7,971 nucleotides of DNA. Origin: Chromatiales bacterium (GTDB lineage: Bacteria > Pseudomonadota > Gammaproteobacteria > SZUA-152). The position numbers and the translations under genes are program-made. The stretch is from contig JALTPW010000825.1 in the NCBI GenBank assembly GCA_026999335.1, forward strand, positions 1-7,971. The letters are read 5' to 3'. Shown here piece after piece: positions 1 through 6,017 of this stretch. Numbering within the stretch: the first letter of the stretch is position 1; the number at the start of each line of letters is the position of its first letter. The notes under the pieces are model-generated. The model made no database searches. It saw only the letters and a list, made by a program, of their open reading frames with translations, and had not been told where the DNA came from.

Positions 1-236
1 GGGGGTTTCACGGCTTGCCCATTCGCATGGAATAAGTTCTGGATCATCTCACGGAGTGTCGAAACGGCTTGTACTTGCCTGAGGCAGCCAAAGAGAATGA
101 ATTCTCTCATCGGCAATGAGGCGAACGACTTCTCTGAAAAACGGACTTTATCTAAAGCACGATCCATGGGATGAAACCATTCACCGAGCACGGTTTCTTC
201 GGTTAATGGGTTGGCAAGACGTTTGGCGTGGGTCAT
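1..236 (-). CDS. Probable IS4-family transposase, N-terminal part (cut by window edge)
   Basis: Reading the minus strand from the ATG at 236 gives 78 codons with no stop, and the frame runs off the window at base 1. The peptide begins MTHAKRLANPL and contains FILFGCLRQVQAVSTLREMI at about residues 46-65. This hydrophobic 'FGxLR...(S/T)LRExxQ' stretch is what I associate with the N-terminal domain of IS4-type (DDE) transposases, which cut and rejoin insertion-sequence ends. The catalytic DDE residues would lie beyond the window, so the family call rests on this segment alone. The ribosome binding site is weak (AAGAA at 244-248). A candidate promoter (275-302) and a hairpin (251-275) lie just upstream. 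The gene is on the same strand as the histidine kinase and downstream of it. Whether the copy is intact cannot be judged. Another DDE family is possible. Confidence 0.55.
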   Translation of the reverse strand, partial: MTHAKRLANPLTEETVLGEWFHPMDRALDKVRFSEKSFASLPMREFILFGCLRQVQAVSTLREMIQNLFHANGQAVKP

Positions 237-250
237 CGTTATAAGTTCTT

Positions 251-275
251 TTTTTGGCATGGAGTTTGCCAAAAA
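251..275 (-). repeat. Hairpin in the transposase leader (9-bp perfect stem)
   Basis: TTTTTGGCA (251-259) and TGCCAAAAA (267-275) are perfect reverse complements around a 7-base loop. On the minus strand the structure ends three bases before the weak AAGAA ribosome binding site of the transposase. If transcription starts near 268, the native transcript lacks most of the first arm and cannot form the stem, while a transcript entering from outside carries both arms. That would fit the read-through protection known for IS10 and IS50. The structure is seen; the function is inferred. Confidence 0.45.
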
Positions 276-302
276 TTTTGGGCGCCAAGTGGGCCTTGTC
301 AA
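275..302 (-). promoter_or_regulatory. Candidate sigma-70 promoter of the transposase
   Basis: On the minus strand a perfect -35 hexamer TTGACA (302-297) is followed after 16 bases by CAAAAT (280-275), a 4/6 match to the -10 consensus. The start point would fall near base 268, about 30 bases before the transposase ATG at 236. Part of the -35 lies inside the 299-313 palindrome. The sequence match is direct; promoter activity is inferred. Confidence 0.45.
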
Positions 303-313
303 GTATTACTTGA
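299..313. repeat. Perfect 7-bp palindrome around a single base
   Basis: TCAAGTA (299-305) and TACTTGA (307-313) are exact reverse complements around T306. The site overlaps the candidate -35 hexamer of the transposase promoter. It could be an operator or part of the insertion-sequence end; neither can be decided without the other end of the element. The rest of 314-493 is AT-rich near 320-380 and holds no gene or convincing terminator. Confidence 0.4.
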
Positions 314-493
314 TGATTTCTCACATTATTTTGCTATTTTTTTTGCGGGATAATGCGTATTGATATTTCCATATAATGGGTTGTTCGTTGCACAGCGCCG
401 CTCTCGTTACGCCTCAAGAGCAAAATTAGGTAGGGTTACGTTATTTTGGCCGGACACCGATGCTGCTCACACAAGACATGGATTTCGTCGAGT

Positions 494-2263
494 CTAATTA
501 TTGGTATGAGGTACTTGGGCCAACAGCTGTTGCAGGGCCACCCGCAGGCGCGCCGGCTTGACCGGCTTGTATAACACCCGATAGCCCGCCGTGCCGGCAA
601 TCTGTAAACGCTCCGGGGCCGTGTCGCCGGTGAGAATCAGGCCCGGCACATGGGCGCCATAGGTGGCTTGCAGTGCTTTGATGGCCTCAATGCCGGTGTG
701 ATGATCACGCAGACGCAAATCGGCCAAAATGGCGTCCGGCCCGCGCCCATGGGCCGTCAATACCTGCTCCGCCTGCTGCAACGATTCCGCCACCAGCACC
801 TCGAAACCCCAGCGCAGTAAAATCTCACGCATGCCTTCGAGGATATCCACCTCGTCATCGATCACCAACACCACCCGCTGTGCGGCCTGCAGGTTCGGCA
901 GCGTCATACCGCTACGCCGTTCCAGTACCGCCTCGATGCGGCCCAGGGGCAGGCCGATGCAAAACATTGAGCCCTTATCCGGCCTTGAATGCACCTGCAA
1001 GGGATAATCCAGCAGTTCACACAAACGTTTTACGATGGCCAGGCCCAGACCGAGGCCCTTGGCGCGGTCACGCTCGGGATTGTCGAGTTGCTGAAATTCA
1101 TCGAAGACATGCCCGATATCCTCATCGGGGATGCCGCGCCCGGTATCCCACACCTGTACCTCCACCCGGCTCGCGCGGCGGCGACAACCCACACTTACGC
1201 GGCCCGTCTCCGTGTAGCGAATGGCATTACTGATCAGGTTGCGCAGAATACGCTCCAGCAACAGAGGGTCGGATCGCACCACCACACTACAAGGCAACAA
1301 ACGGAATTTCAGCCCTTTCTGCTCCGCCAGGGCACGGAACTCCCCCTCCAGCTTTTTCAGCACGCGCGCCAGGGGGAAGTCCTCCACCTGTGCCTCCACC
1401 ACCCCGGCATCGAGACGCGAAATGTCCAGCAGGGCATTGAATAATTTTCCCAGGGCATCCAGTGAGGCATCCACCTGCGACAGCAAACGGGTACGCGTGG
1501 CCTCATCCCGCACCCCCCTCAAGGCATCGACAAACAGGCCCAGTGCGTGCAGCGGCTGACGCAGGTCGTGACTGGCGGCCGCCAGAAAGCGTGACTTGGC
1601 GCGGTTTGCCTGCTCGGCAATGGCCTTCTGCTCGCGTAACTGTTTTACCAGTGCCAGATTTTCAAAGCGCAGCCGCAGGGACTGCACCAGAGAATCATGC
1701 ACGTTACGGGCAAACATCAGGTTCACCCCCAGGAAAACCAGAGCCAGGGTTGCGAGGATGTAGCCCTGCTCACCAATCCCGGTCAGACTCCAGCTCAGAC
1801 TGATCAGCGTCGGCACGATATAGAAGGCATAGGCCGGCAAATAGGCCGACAGCGAGGGCATGGCGCCAGCGGCCATACCGAGGATGATCATGACCAGGCT
1901 GATGAGGTAAAAAGGGTTGTCCGGCAGCATGAAGAGAAAGGCTGTGCTGCCCCACAGACAGCCTGAAACCCCCGATGCCAGCGCAAAGATCCAGCCCCAA
2001 CGGCGTGCTTCGTCGTCATCGAGATCCACCTGATCGAAACGTACGGACAACCACCAGCGAAGCAGGCTGAGCCCGTACTGCGCCCCCACCCATGACGCCA
2101 CTATCCACGTCTCCACCACATTCCAGAAAATGATGGCTAGACCCGTGGCGACAAAAATCACCGCGATCAGCACAAAGGGCAGCTGCGCCCGCAGTAAGCG
2201 AATCTTTTCCCGGTGAATATGTGCCGTGAATTCGGGTGATACGTTGTCTGCTGCCTCGGTCAA
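494..2263 (-). CDS. Membrane hybrid sensor histidine kinase with C-terminal receiver domain
   Basis: This is a 589-residue signalling protein that should autophosphorylate on histidine and pass the phosphate to its own aspartate. Residues 29-187 hold about six hydrophobic segments with short loops and no large periplasmic sensor domain. A coiled-coil-like linker (about 195-222) leads to the dimerisation/phosphoacceptor box AASHDLRQPLHAL, with His232. The ATPase domain shows the N box (RNLISNAIRYT, Asn342 and Asn346), the G1 box DTGRGIPD (373-380) and the G2 box GLGLGLAI (403-410). The receiver has Asp469/Asp470, phospho-acceptor Asp515, Thr545 and Lys566. The start is TTG at 2263: GGAG lies seven bases upstream, and an in-frame stop follows upstream with no ATG or GTG between. 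No separate response regulator or output domain is present, so the partner must lie elsewhere. The signal sensed is unknown. The hybrid-kinase call is secure. Confidence 0.93.
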   Translation of the reverse strand: MTEAADNVSPEFTAHIHREKIRLLRAQLPFVLIAVIFVATGLAIIFWNVVETWIVASWVGAQYGLSLLRWWLSVRFDQVDLDDDEARRWGWIFALASGVSGCLWGSTAFLFMLPDNPFYLISLVMIILGMAAGAMPSLSAYLPAYAFYIVPTLISLSWSLTGIGEQGYILATLALVFLGVNLMFARNVHDSLVQSLRLRFENLALVKQLREQKAIAEQANRAKSRFLAAASHDLRQPLHALGLFVDALRGVRDEATRTRLLSQVDASLDALGKLFNALLDISRLDAGVVEAQVEDFPLARVLKKLEGEFRALAEQKGLKFRLLPCSVVVRSDPLLLERILRNLISNAIRYTETGRVSVGCRRRASRVEVQVWDTGRGIPDEDIGHVFDEFQQLDNPERDRAKGLGLGLAIVKRLCELLDYPLQVHSRPDKGSMFCIGLPLGRIEAVLERRSGMTLPNLQAAQRVVLVIDDEVDILEGMREILLRWGFEVLVAESLQQAEQVLTAHGRGPDAILADLRLRDHHTGIEAIKALQATYGAHVPGLILTGDTAPERLQIAGTAGYRVLYKPVKPARLRVALQQLLAQVPHTNN

Positions 2264-2275
2264 AATGCTTCTCCA
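2264..2275 (-). promoter_or_regulatory. Ribosome binding site supporting a TTG start
   Basis: On the minus strand the sequence GTGGAGAAGCATT directly precedes TTG at 2263. GGAG with a spacing of seven bases is a good Shine-Dalgarno match. It decides the start, because the only in-frame alternatives back to the upstream stop are non-standard codons. Confidence 0.6.
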
Positions 2276-2318
2276 CGCAAATAAGTGGTGAGTTTACACG
2301 CACGCGCGCCGGCACCCG

Positions 2319-2336
2319 ATTAGACCTTTGGCTAAT
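2319..2336. promoter_or_regulatory. Dyad ATTAG-N8-CTAAT upstream of the kinase
   Basis: ATTAG (2319-2323) and CTAAT (2332-2336) are exact reverse complements with eight bases between. The site lies 56 bases before the kinase TTG start. Its position and symmetry suit a regulator binding site, but I recognise no specific factor. Five-base arms also arise by chance. Confidence 0.25.
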
Positions 2337-2349
2337 ACTCAGGCGCCAC

Positions 2350-2368
2350 ACACAGTGATAGCCTGTGT
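2350..2368. promoter_or_regulatory. Dyad ACACAG-N7-CTGTGT upstream of the kinase
   Basis: ACACAG (2350-2355) and CTGTGT (2363-2368) are perfect 6-bp reverse complements around seven bases. Its centre is about 31-32 bp from the centre of the 2319-2336 dyad, close to three helical turns. It is a candidate operator for the kinase gene; no known consensus was recognised. Confidence 0.3.
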
Positions 2369-2457
2369 TCAGATATAAGCAGAAAAGCGCTGACGACGTT
2401 TGTGCAATTCTTCAATTGGGCCTCAGGGTGGTTTTGTTGCTTGGTTTTGAACACAAA

Positions 2458-2621
2458 CTAGTGGTTCATGCGGGAAGTTCTGTGACTAAGGAGCACAGTG
2501 AGAAGGTGCAGATCAAGGCGGCAAAATGCTGGAATGGGGGTTCCATTTCGAGTTTTGCCAACGCAGAAATGTGCTTTCTCACGAAGCGAACAGCGACATA
2601 ATTTTCCGCATAGACCACTAG
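2458..2621. mobile_element. MITE-like palindromic element A, bounded by CTAG
   Basis: The 164-bp segment starts and ends with CTAG, and its two halves are imperfect reverse complements along most of their length. The left end CTAGTGGTTCATGCGG and the reverse complement of the right end CTAGTGGTCTATGCGG match at 14 of 16 positions. Further inside, GTGAGAA, GGCAAAA and AATGG blocks pair at similar distances from each end. It contains no credible gene. Small size, terminal inverted repeats and a short palindromic flank that could be a target duplication are the marks of a miniature inverted-repeat element, which would need a transposase supplied in trans. The right CTAG is shared with element B. 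CTAG is itself a palindrome, so it could be target duplication or part of the element. Confidence 0.6.
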
Positions 2622-2784
2622 GAGCCTGTCCGAGAATAGGAGTCGTCGCGAGGGGAAGCCATTTTGAGTCCATTTTTTCGGCCATTTGAGGCGAATAGTG
2701 ACTCATATTTAACGAAAATGTGCGGGAAAATGAGCCAAAATGGCTTTTCCGCAGTAGGCTCCTAGTTCTCGGACAGGCTCCTAG
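2618..2784. mobile_element. MITE-like palindromic element B, bounded by CTAG
   Basis: This 167-bp element has a perfect 19-bp terminal inverted repeat: CTAGGAGCCTGTCCGAGAA at 2618-2636 and its exact reverse complement at 2766-2784. Inside that, TAGGAG, then AGCCATTTTG on the left against CAAAATGGCT on the right, pair again, and weaker pairing continues to the centre near 2700. The whole element could therefore fold as one long interrupted hairpin. Pairing stops at the outer CTAGs. It carries no credible gene. It is close in length to element A but differs in sequence. The CTAG boundary would suit IS5-type elements, which favour YTAR-like targets with 4-bp duplications, but the mobilising family is inferred only. 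Confidence 0.7.
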
Positions 2785-2960
2785 GTATCCCTGCCCGGCT
2801 ATCTTCCAGCTTCCTGCCGTCGATAGCTTCCATACATAATCTGCCTTCTTTGAAAAATAGGGGTAAAAGTATGTTGTGGTGCAGGGACTTACGGTGTAAG
2901 TCATCAATATTTTATAGGCTAAATATTTATTTAAAACATAGACTTAAAGTTGATAATATG
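2785..2960. other. AT-rich intergenic stretch with one small hairpin
   Basis: No gene is supported here. The one clear structure is a perfect 7-bp stem with a 3-base loop, GACTTAC (2886-2892) and GTAAGTC (2896-2902), followed on the plus strand by an A/T-rich run. It is too GC-poor for a convincing intrinsic terminator. Base composition becomes markedly AT-rich from about 2905 to 2960. Confidence 0.35.
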
Positions 2961-3096
2961 GTCATTCTGGGCGGAATGGCGAGAAGATCCGGATAAAAGC
3001 GCCTTGTGTGTTGAGCACCCGCAGGGCGAAGGGGCTGAATCATCCCAGATGCTTGAAATGCTGTACATACTGGATTTTCGTCAGCACGGGAATGAC
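2961..3096. repeat. Possible inverted-repeat element C (GTCATTC ends)
   Basis: GTCATTC at 2961-2967 is the exact reverse complement of GAATGAC at 3090-3096. Looser pairing continues inward, with CGAGAAGATCC on the left against GGATTTTCG on the right. The right end, GGATTTTCGTCAGCACGGG followed by AATGACGG, resembles the GGATTCCCG...GGGAATGACGG intergenic repeats common in proteobacteria. It carries no credible gene. The pairing is much weaker than in elements A and B, so an old, decayed copy or coincidence is possible. Confidence 0.3.
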
Positions 3097-3100
3097 GGTA

Positions 3101-3112
3101 TTTCGCGCGAAA
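3101..3112. repeat. 12-bp perfect palindrome in a 21-bp-spaced direct repeat
   Basis: TTTCGCGCGAAA is a perfect palindrome. It lies between AATGACGGTATT (3091-3102) and AATGATGGTATT (3112-3123), which match at 11 of 12 positions and are offset by 21 bp. The arrangement could be a binding site or repeat debris. Confidence 0.3.
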
Positions 3113-3162
3113 ATGATGGTATTCCAGGTCTCTCAAGTTATAGTTAGTACCATTATTCGGCT

Positions 3163-3321
3163 TCAAGTGTTTTTTGGGGTAATTATGCGCTCAGCCGTTG
3201 CAGAAAACCCTGTTTCAACCGCTTGCGCAATCAATTGTCGGCTGTGGGCAATCAGTATTTCCGACAACGGATCGGCCTGTGCGGCTCGACCTTCCAGTTT
3301 AACAACGTTATTCTTATTCAT
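3163..3321 (-). pseudogene. IS256-family transposase N-terminal remnant
   Basis: An ATG at 3321 on the minus strand opens a 52-codon frame ending at TGA (3163-3165). The peptide begins MNKNNVVKLEG and continues DPLSEILIAHSRQLIAQAVE (residues 18-37). This matches the N-terminal pattern I know from IS256-family (Mutator-like) transposases, 'NNVV...DPLTxxLRxxARxLLxQAVEAE'. The likeness stops near residue 38, and the stop follows soon after. Complete members are about 400 residues with a DDE catalytic core, so only about a tenth is left. The ribosome binding site is weak. The fragment sits among other mobile debris and is presumably non-functional. A small unrelated protein is the alternative. 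Recognition is from memory of the family pattern. Confidence 0.45.
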
Positions 3322-3492
3322 CGTGGCGTATTTTCTCGGGGTTATTTATCTCACAAGGATAAATCAACCGGTTACGCTGTTTTTTAACCCCACAATCACC
3401 AAATGCGGTTATAACTCCGTTGTGCTCTTTACGTTTCTACTTCGGCTGAGCAATTGTACGGCGCTGTCTCTGCCGGTAATACAGGCCCCATC
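3322..3492. other. Leader region upstream of phosphoglucomutase
   Basis: This 171-bp gap between the transposase remnant and the phosphoglucomutase start must hold the 5' signals of the latter unless transcription comes from further left. A TATAAC hexamer at 3410-3415 could be a -10 element, but no good -35 is found at the right distance. Part of the region may be the old end of the IS256-like element. No riboswitch or terminator is recognised. Confidence 0.25.
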
Positions 3493-5124
3493 ATGGCAAT
3501 ACAGACGATTCAAACCCGCCCCTTTCCCGAGCAGAGGCCCGGCACGTCCGGTTTACGCAAAAAAATCACCGTATTTCAACAGCCGCATTATCTGGAGAAT
3601 TTCGTTCAGTCCATTTTTGACAGCCTGGAGGGTTTCGCGGCCAAGACCCTAGTGGTGGGCGGCGACGGCCGTTACGGCAACCTGGAGGCGACCAGGGTTA
3701 TCCTGCGCATGGCTGCCGCCAACGGCTTTGGCCGCGTGCTGGTGGGGCGTGACGGCCTGCTGTCCACCCCGGCCGCTTCCTGTGTGATCCGCAAGCACGC
3801 CGCCTTTGGCGGCATCATCCTCTCCGCCAGTCACAACCCGGGTGGGCCGGATGGTGACTTCGGCATCAAATACAATACCGGCAACGGTGGCCCGGCGCCG
3901 GAAAGGATCACCGATGCCATCTTCGAGTGCAGCAAAAATATTCGCGAATACCGCATCGTCGACGAGGTGGAGATGGCGCTTGACCGGGAGCACGAATTCA
4001 CGTTAGATAGCATGGCCGTGCACGTTATCGATCCGCTGGCTGACTACGCCGAGCTGATGGCTGAGCTGTTTGATTTTAGGGCGATCAGTTACTTATTCCA
4101 GTCCGGTTTCCGCATGCGCTTCGATGCCATGCATGCCATCACCGGGCCCTATGCCACGGAAATCCTTCAGAATCGCTTGGGTGCGCCCAGGGGCACGGTC
4201 ATCAACGGCGTCCCGTTGACCGACTTCGGCGGTGGTCACCCCGACCCCAATCTGACCTATGCCAAGGAGCTGGTGGCCGAAATGTTCGGTGAACAGGCAC
4301 TGGACTTCGCAGCCGCTTCCGACGGCGACGGCGATCGTAACATGATCTTAGGCCAACGATTTTTTGTTACCCCCAGCGATAGCCTGGCTCTGCTCACGGC
4401 TAACGCCACCCTGGCGCCGGGCTATGCCGATGGCTTGGCTGGCGTTGCCCGTTCCATGCCCACCAGCGCGGCGGTGGATCGCGTCGCTGAGGCCCTGACT
4501 ATGGACTGTTTCGAGACACCCACCGGCTGGAAATTCTTCGGTAATCTGATGGATGCCGGCAGGGTCACCCTGTGCGGTGAAGAGAGTTTCGGCACAGGCT
4601 CCAGTCATGTACGTGAAAAGGACGGCCTGTGGGCCGTGCTGTTCTGGCTCAATATTCTTGCCGTGCGTCGGCGGCCGGTGGAAACTTTGCTGCGTGAACA
4701 CTGGGCCAAGTACGGCCGTCATTATTATTCCCGCCACGACTATGAAGGCGTGGATACCGTCAGCGCGGAAAAACTGATGGCCGGTCTGCGTGAGGGATTG
4801 AAGACCCTGTCTGGCCGGCAACTTGGCCTGCTCACCGTGGCCACTGCCGACGATTTTAGCTACACCGACCCGGTGGATGGCTCGGTGAGTCGCGGACAGG
4901 GTATACGCATCGGTTTCAGCGAGGGCAGCCGTATCGTTTTCCGGCTTTCCGGTACCGGCACTGAGGGCGCGACTCTACGAGTCTACCTGGAGCGCTTCGA
5001 GGCCGATCCCGCGCACCACGATCAGGATACCCAGCAGGCGCTGGCCGATCTCATCGCTATCGCCGATGACGTGGCCGGTATCCGTCGCCTCACCGGGCGT
5101 GAGTTGCCGACGGTGATTACCTGA
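3493..5124 (+). CDS. pgm: Phosphoglucomutase (alpha-D-glucose phosphate-specific)
   Basis: The enzyme interconverts glucose-1-phosphate and glucose-6-phosphate in the cytoplasm, linking glycolysis with glycogen and sugar-nucleotide synthesis. From the ATG at 3493 the protein has 543 residues, about the length of eukaryote-type alpha-PGMs. All four active-site signatures are present. The N-terminal RPGTSGLRKK is at about 15-24. The phosphoserine loop SASHNPGG has Ser113 as catalytic residue. The metal loop is SDGDGDRN (Asp277, Asp279, Asp281). The sugar-binding GEESFG is at 362-367 and the phosphate-binding RLSGTGTEG at 484-492. The frame stays open upstream to a TTG at 3454, but the family N-terminus begins at MAIQTIQT, so the ATG is preferred although its ribosome binding site is weak. 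No glg genes flank it. The tandem rhodanese gene follows 65 bp downstream on the same strand and may be co-transcribed. Confidence 0.95.
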   Translation: MAIQTIQTRPFPEQRPGTSGLRKKITVFQQPHYLENFVQSIFDSLEGFAAKTLVVGGDGRYGNLEATRVILRMAAANGFGRVLVGRDGLLSTPAASCVIRKHAAFGGIILSASHNPGGPDGDFGIKYNTGNGGPAPERITDAIFECSKNIREYRIVDEVEMALDREHEFTLDSMAVHVIDPLADYAELMAELFDFRAISYLFQSGFRMRFDAMHAITGPYATEILQNRLGAPRGTVINGVPLTDFGGGHPDPNLTYAKELVAEMFGEQALDFAAASDGDGDRNMILGQRFFVTPSDSLALLTANATLAPGYADGLAGVARSMPTSAAVDRVAEALTMDCFETPTGWKFFGNLMDAGRVTLCGEESFGTGSSHVREKDGLWAVLFWLNILAVRRRPVETLLREHWAKYGRHYYSRHDYEGVDTVSAEKLMAGLREGLKTLSGRQLGLLTVATADDFSYTDPVDGSVSRGQGIRIGFSEGSRIVFRLSGTGTEGATLRVYLERFEADPAHHDQDTQQALADLIAIADDVAGIRRLTGRELPTVIT

Positions 5125-5189
5125 TACAGCGATTTTTTCGATTTAAATTTTCCATAAACATTTGGCAAGTTGCCATGGAGTTACCACTC

Positions 5190-6017
5190 ATGAGGAATAT
5201 TATCCGCTTTATTCTCGTTGTCCTGGCTTTTTTTGTCGTTACCGACAGCTATGCCGAGGAGGAAGAGTTTCCCGGGCGATCACTGGAGAAATACAGCATG
5301 GTGGCGGTCATTGAGCTGGAAGACCTGCATCGACGGCGTGATGAATTCACGATAGTGGATGTCCGGTCCAGCTTTGAATTCGACACCCTGCGCATCAAGG
5401 GGGCAGTGAACATTCCTGTCGGTGTCGAAGGCTTTGATAGTGCGGTACGGGATTTGCGTGAACAGACCAGCAAGCCGATAGCTTTTTACTGCAATGGCCA
5501 CACCTGTCTAAAATCCTACAAGGCAACCAAGCAGGCCATGATGACAGGCCTGGATAAGGTCTATGCCTATGACGCCGGCATCTTTTTCTGGGCACGCGCC
5601 TATCCCGATGAGGCCGAGTTGCTGGGCAAAAGCCCGGTGGATGCCGCCCACTTGATCCCCAAAAAGGCCTTCAAAGGGCGTCAACTGGATCCTGATACCT
5701 TCAGCGACAAGGCCACCTCCATAGCCTCAAGGTCGCGCATGATCATCGATATTCGTGACACCTTTCAGCGTGCCGGTGTCGGTTTTTTTCCGGCTATCGA
5801 GCGTTGGGCGAGCCTGCAAAACATGGAGAAGTTGCGCAAATATCTGGATAAGGCCAAGGCGCAGAATCGCACACTCTTTATTTATGACAACGTGGGTAAG
5901 CAAGTGCGTTGGCTGCAGTACGAGCTGGAGGCGCGAGGCCTGAAAAACTACTGGTTCATGGAAAAGGGCGCCAAGGGTTATTACGATATGCTGATCTCGG
6001 GTGAGGGGCTGCGCTGA
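5190..6017 (+). CDS. Exported tandem rhodanese-like domain protein
   Basis: A 275-residue protein with two rhodanese-like folds. Residues 1-22 look like a Sec signal peptide (MRNIIRF, hydrophobic core, cleavage after DSYA), so it probably acts in the periplasm. The first domain (about 36-140) has the family pattern VDVRSSFEFDTLRIKGAVNI and then the active-site loop FYCNGHTCLKS with Cys101 and Cys106. The second domain (about 175-270) keeps the fold pattern (IIDIRDTFQ, then LFIYDNVGKQVRWL) but has Asp-Asn in place of the catalytic cysteine, so it is probably inactive. Classic rhodaneses move sulfane sulfur to a thiophilic acceptor; in two-domain forms one domain is often structural. I chose the ATG at 5190 over the in-frame ATG at 5175 because GGAG (5177-5180) sits nine bases before it. 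Substrate and partner are unknown. Confidence 0.85.
   Translation: MRNIIRFILVVLAFFVVTDSYAEEEEFPGRSLEKYSMVAVIELEDLHRRRDEFTIVDVRSSFEFDTLRIKGAVNIPVGVEGFDSAVRDLREQTSKPIAFYCNGHTCLKSYKATKQAMMTGLDKVYAYDAGIFFWARAYPDEAELLGKSPVDAAHLIPKKAFKGRQLDPDTFSDKATSIASRSRMIIDIRDTFQRAGVGFFPAIERWASLQNMEKLRKYLDKAKAQNRTLFIYDNVGKQVRWLQYELEARGLKNYWFMEKGAKGYYDMLISGEGLR

Noticed and set aside
2886..2902. Small hairpin as a transcription terminator
   Set aside because: The 7-bp stem is GC-poor, there is no continuous T-run after it on either strand, and no gene ends beside it.
2458..2907. 149-codon minus-strand open frame across the intergenic region
   Set aside because: It runs straight through both palindromic elements, its peptide is low in family-like features, and it has no good ribosome binding site. 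It is best explained as repeat sequence that happens to lack stops.
3454..3492. N-terminal extension of phosphoglucomutase from TTG 3454
   Set aside because: The added 13 residues have no counterpart at the family N-terminus, which starts just before the RPGTSGLRKK motif, and the TTG has no better ribosome binding site.
3008..3652. 214-codon plus-strand open frame
   Set aside because: It crosses element C, lies opposite the IS256-like remnant and overlaps the phosphoglucomutase start in another frame. The peptide shows no recognisable domain.
4348..4821. 157-codon minus-strand frame inside phosphoglucomutase
   Set aside because: Antisense shadow of a strongly conserved, GC-rich coding sequence.
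5175..5189. Upstream ATG for the rhodanese gene
   Set aside because: It lacks a good ribosome binding site, while the ATG at 5190 has GGAG at proper spacing and gives a cleaner signal peptide.
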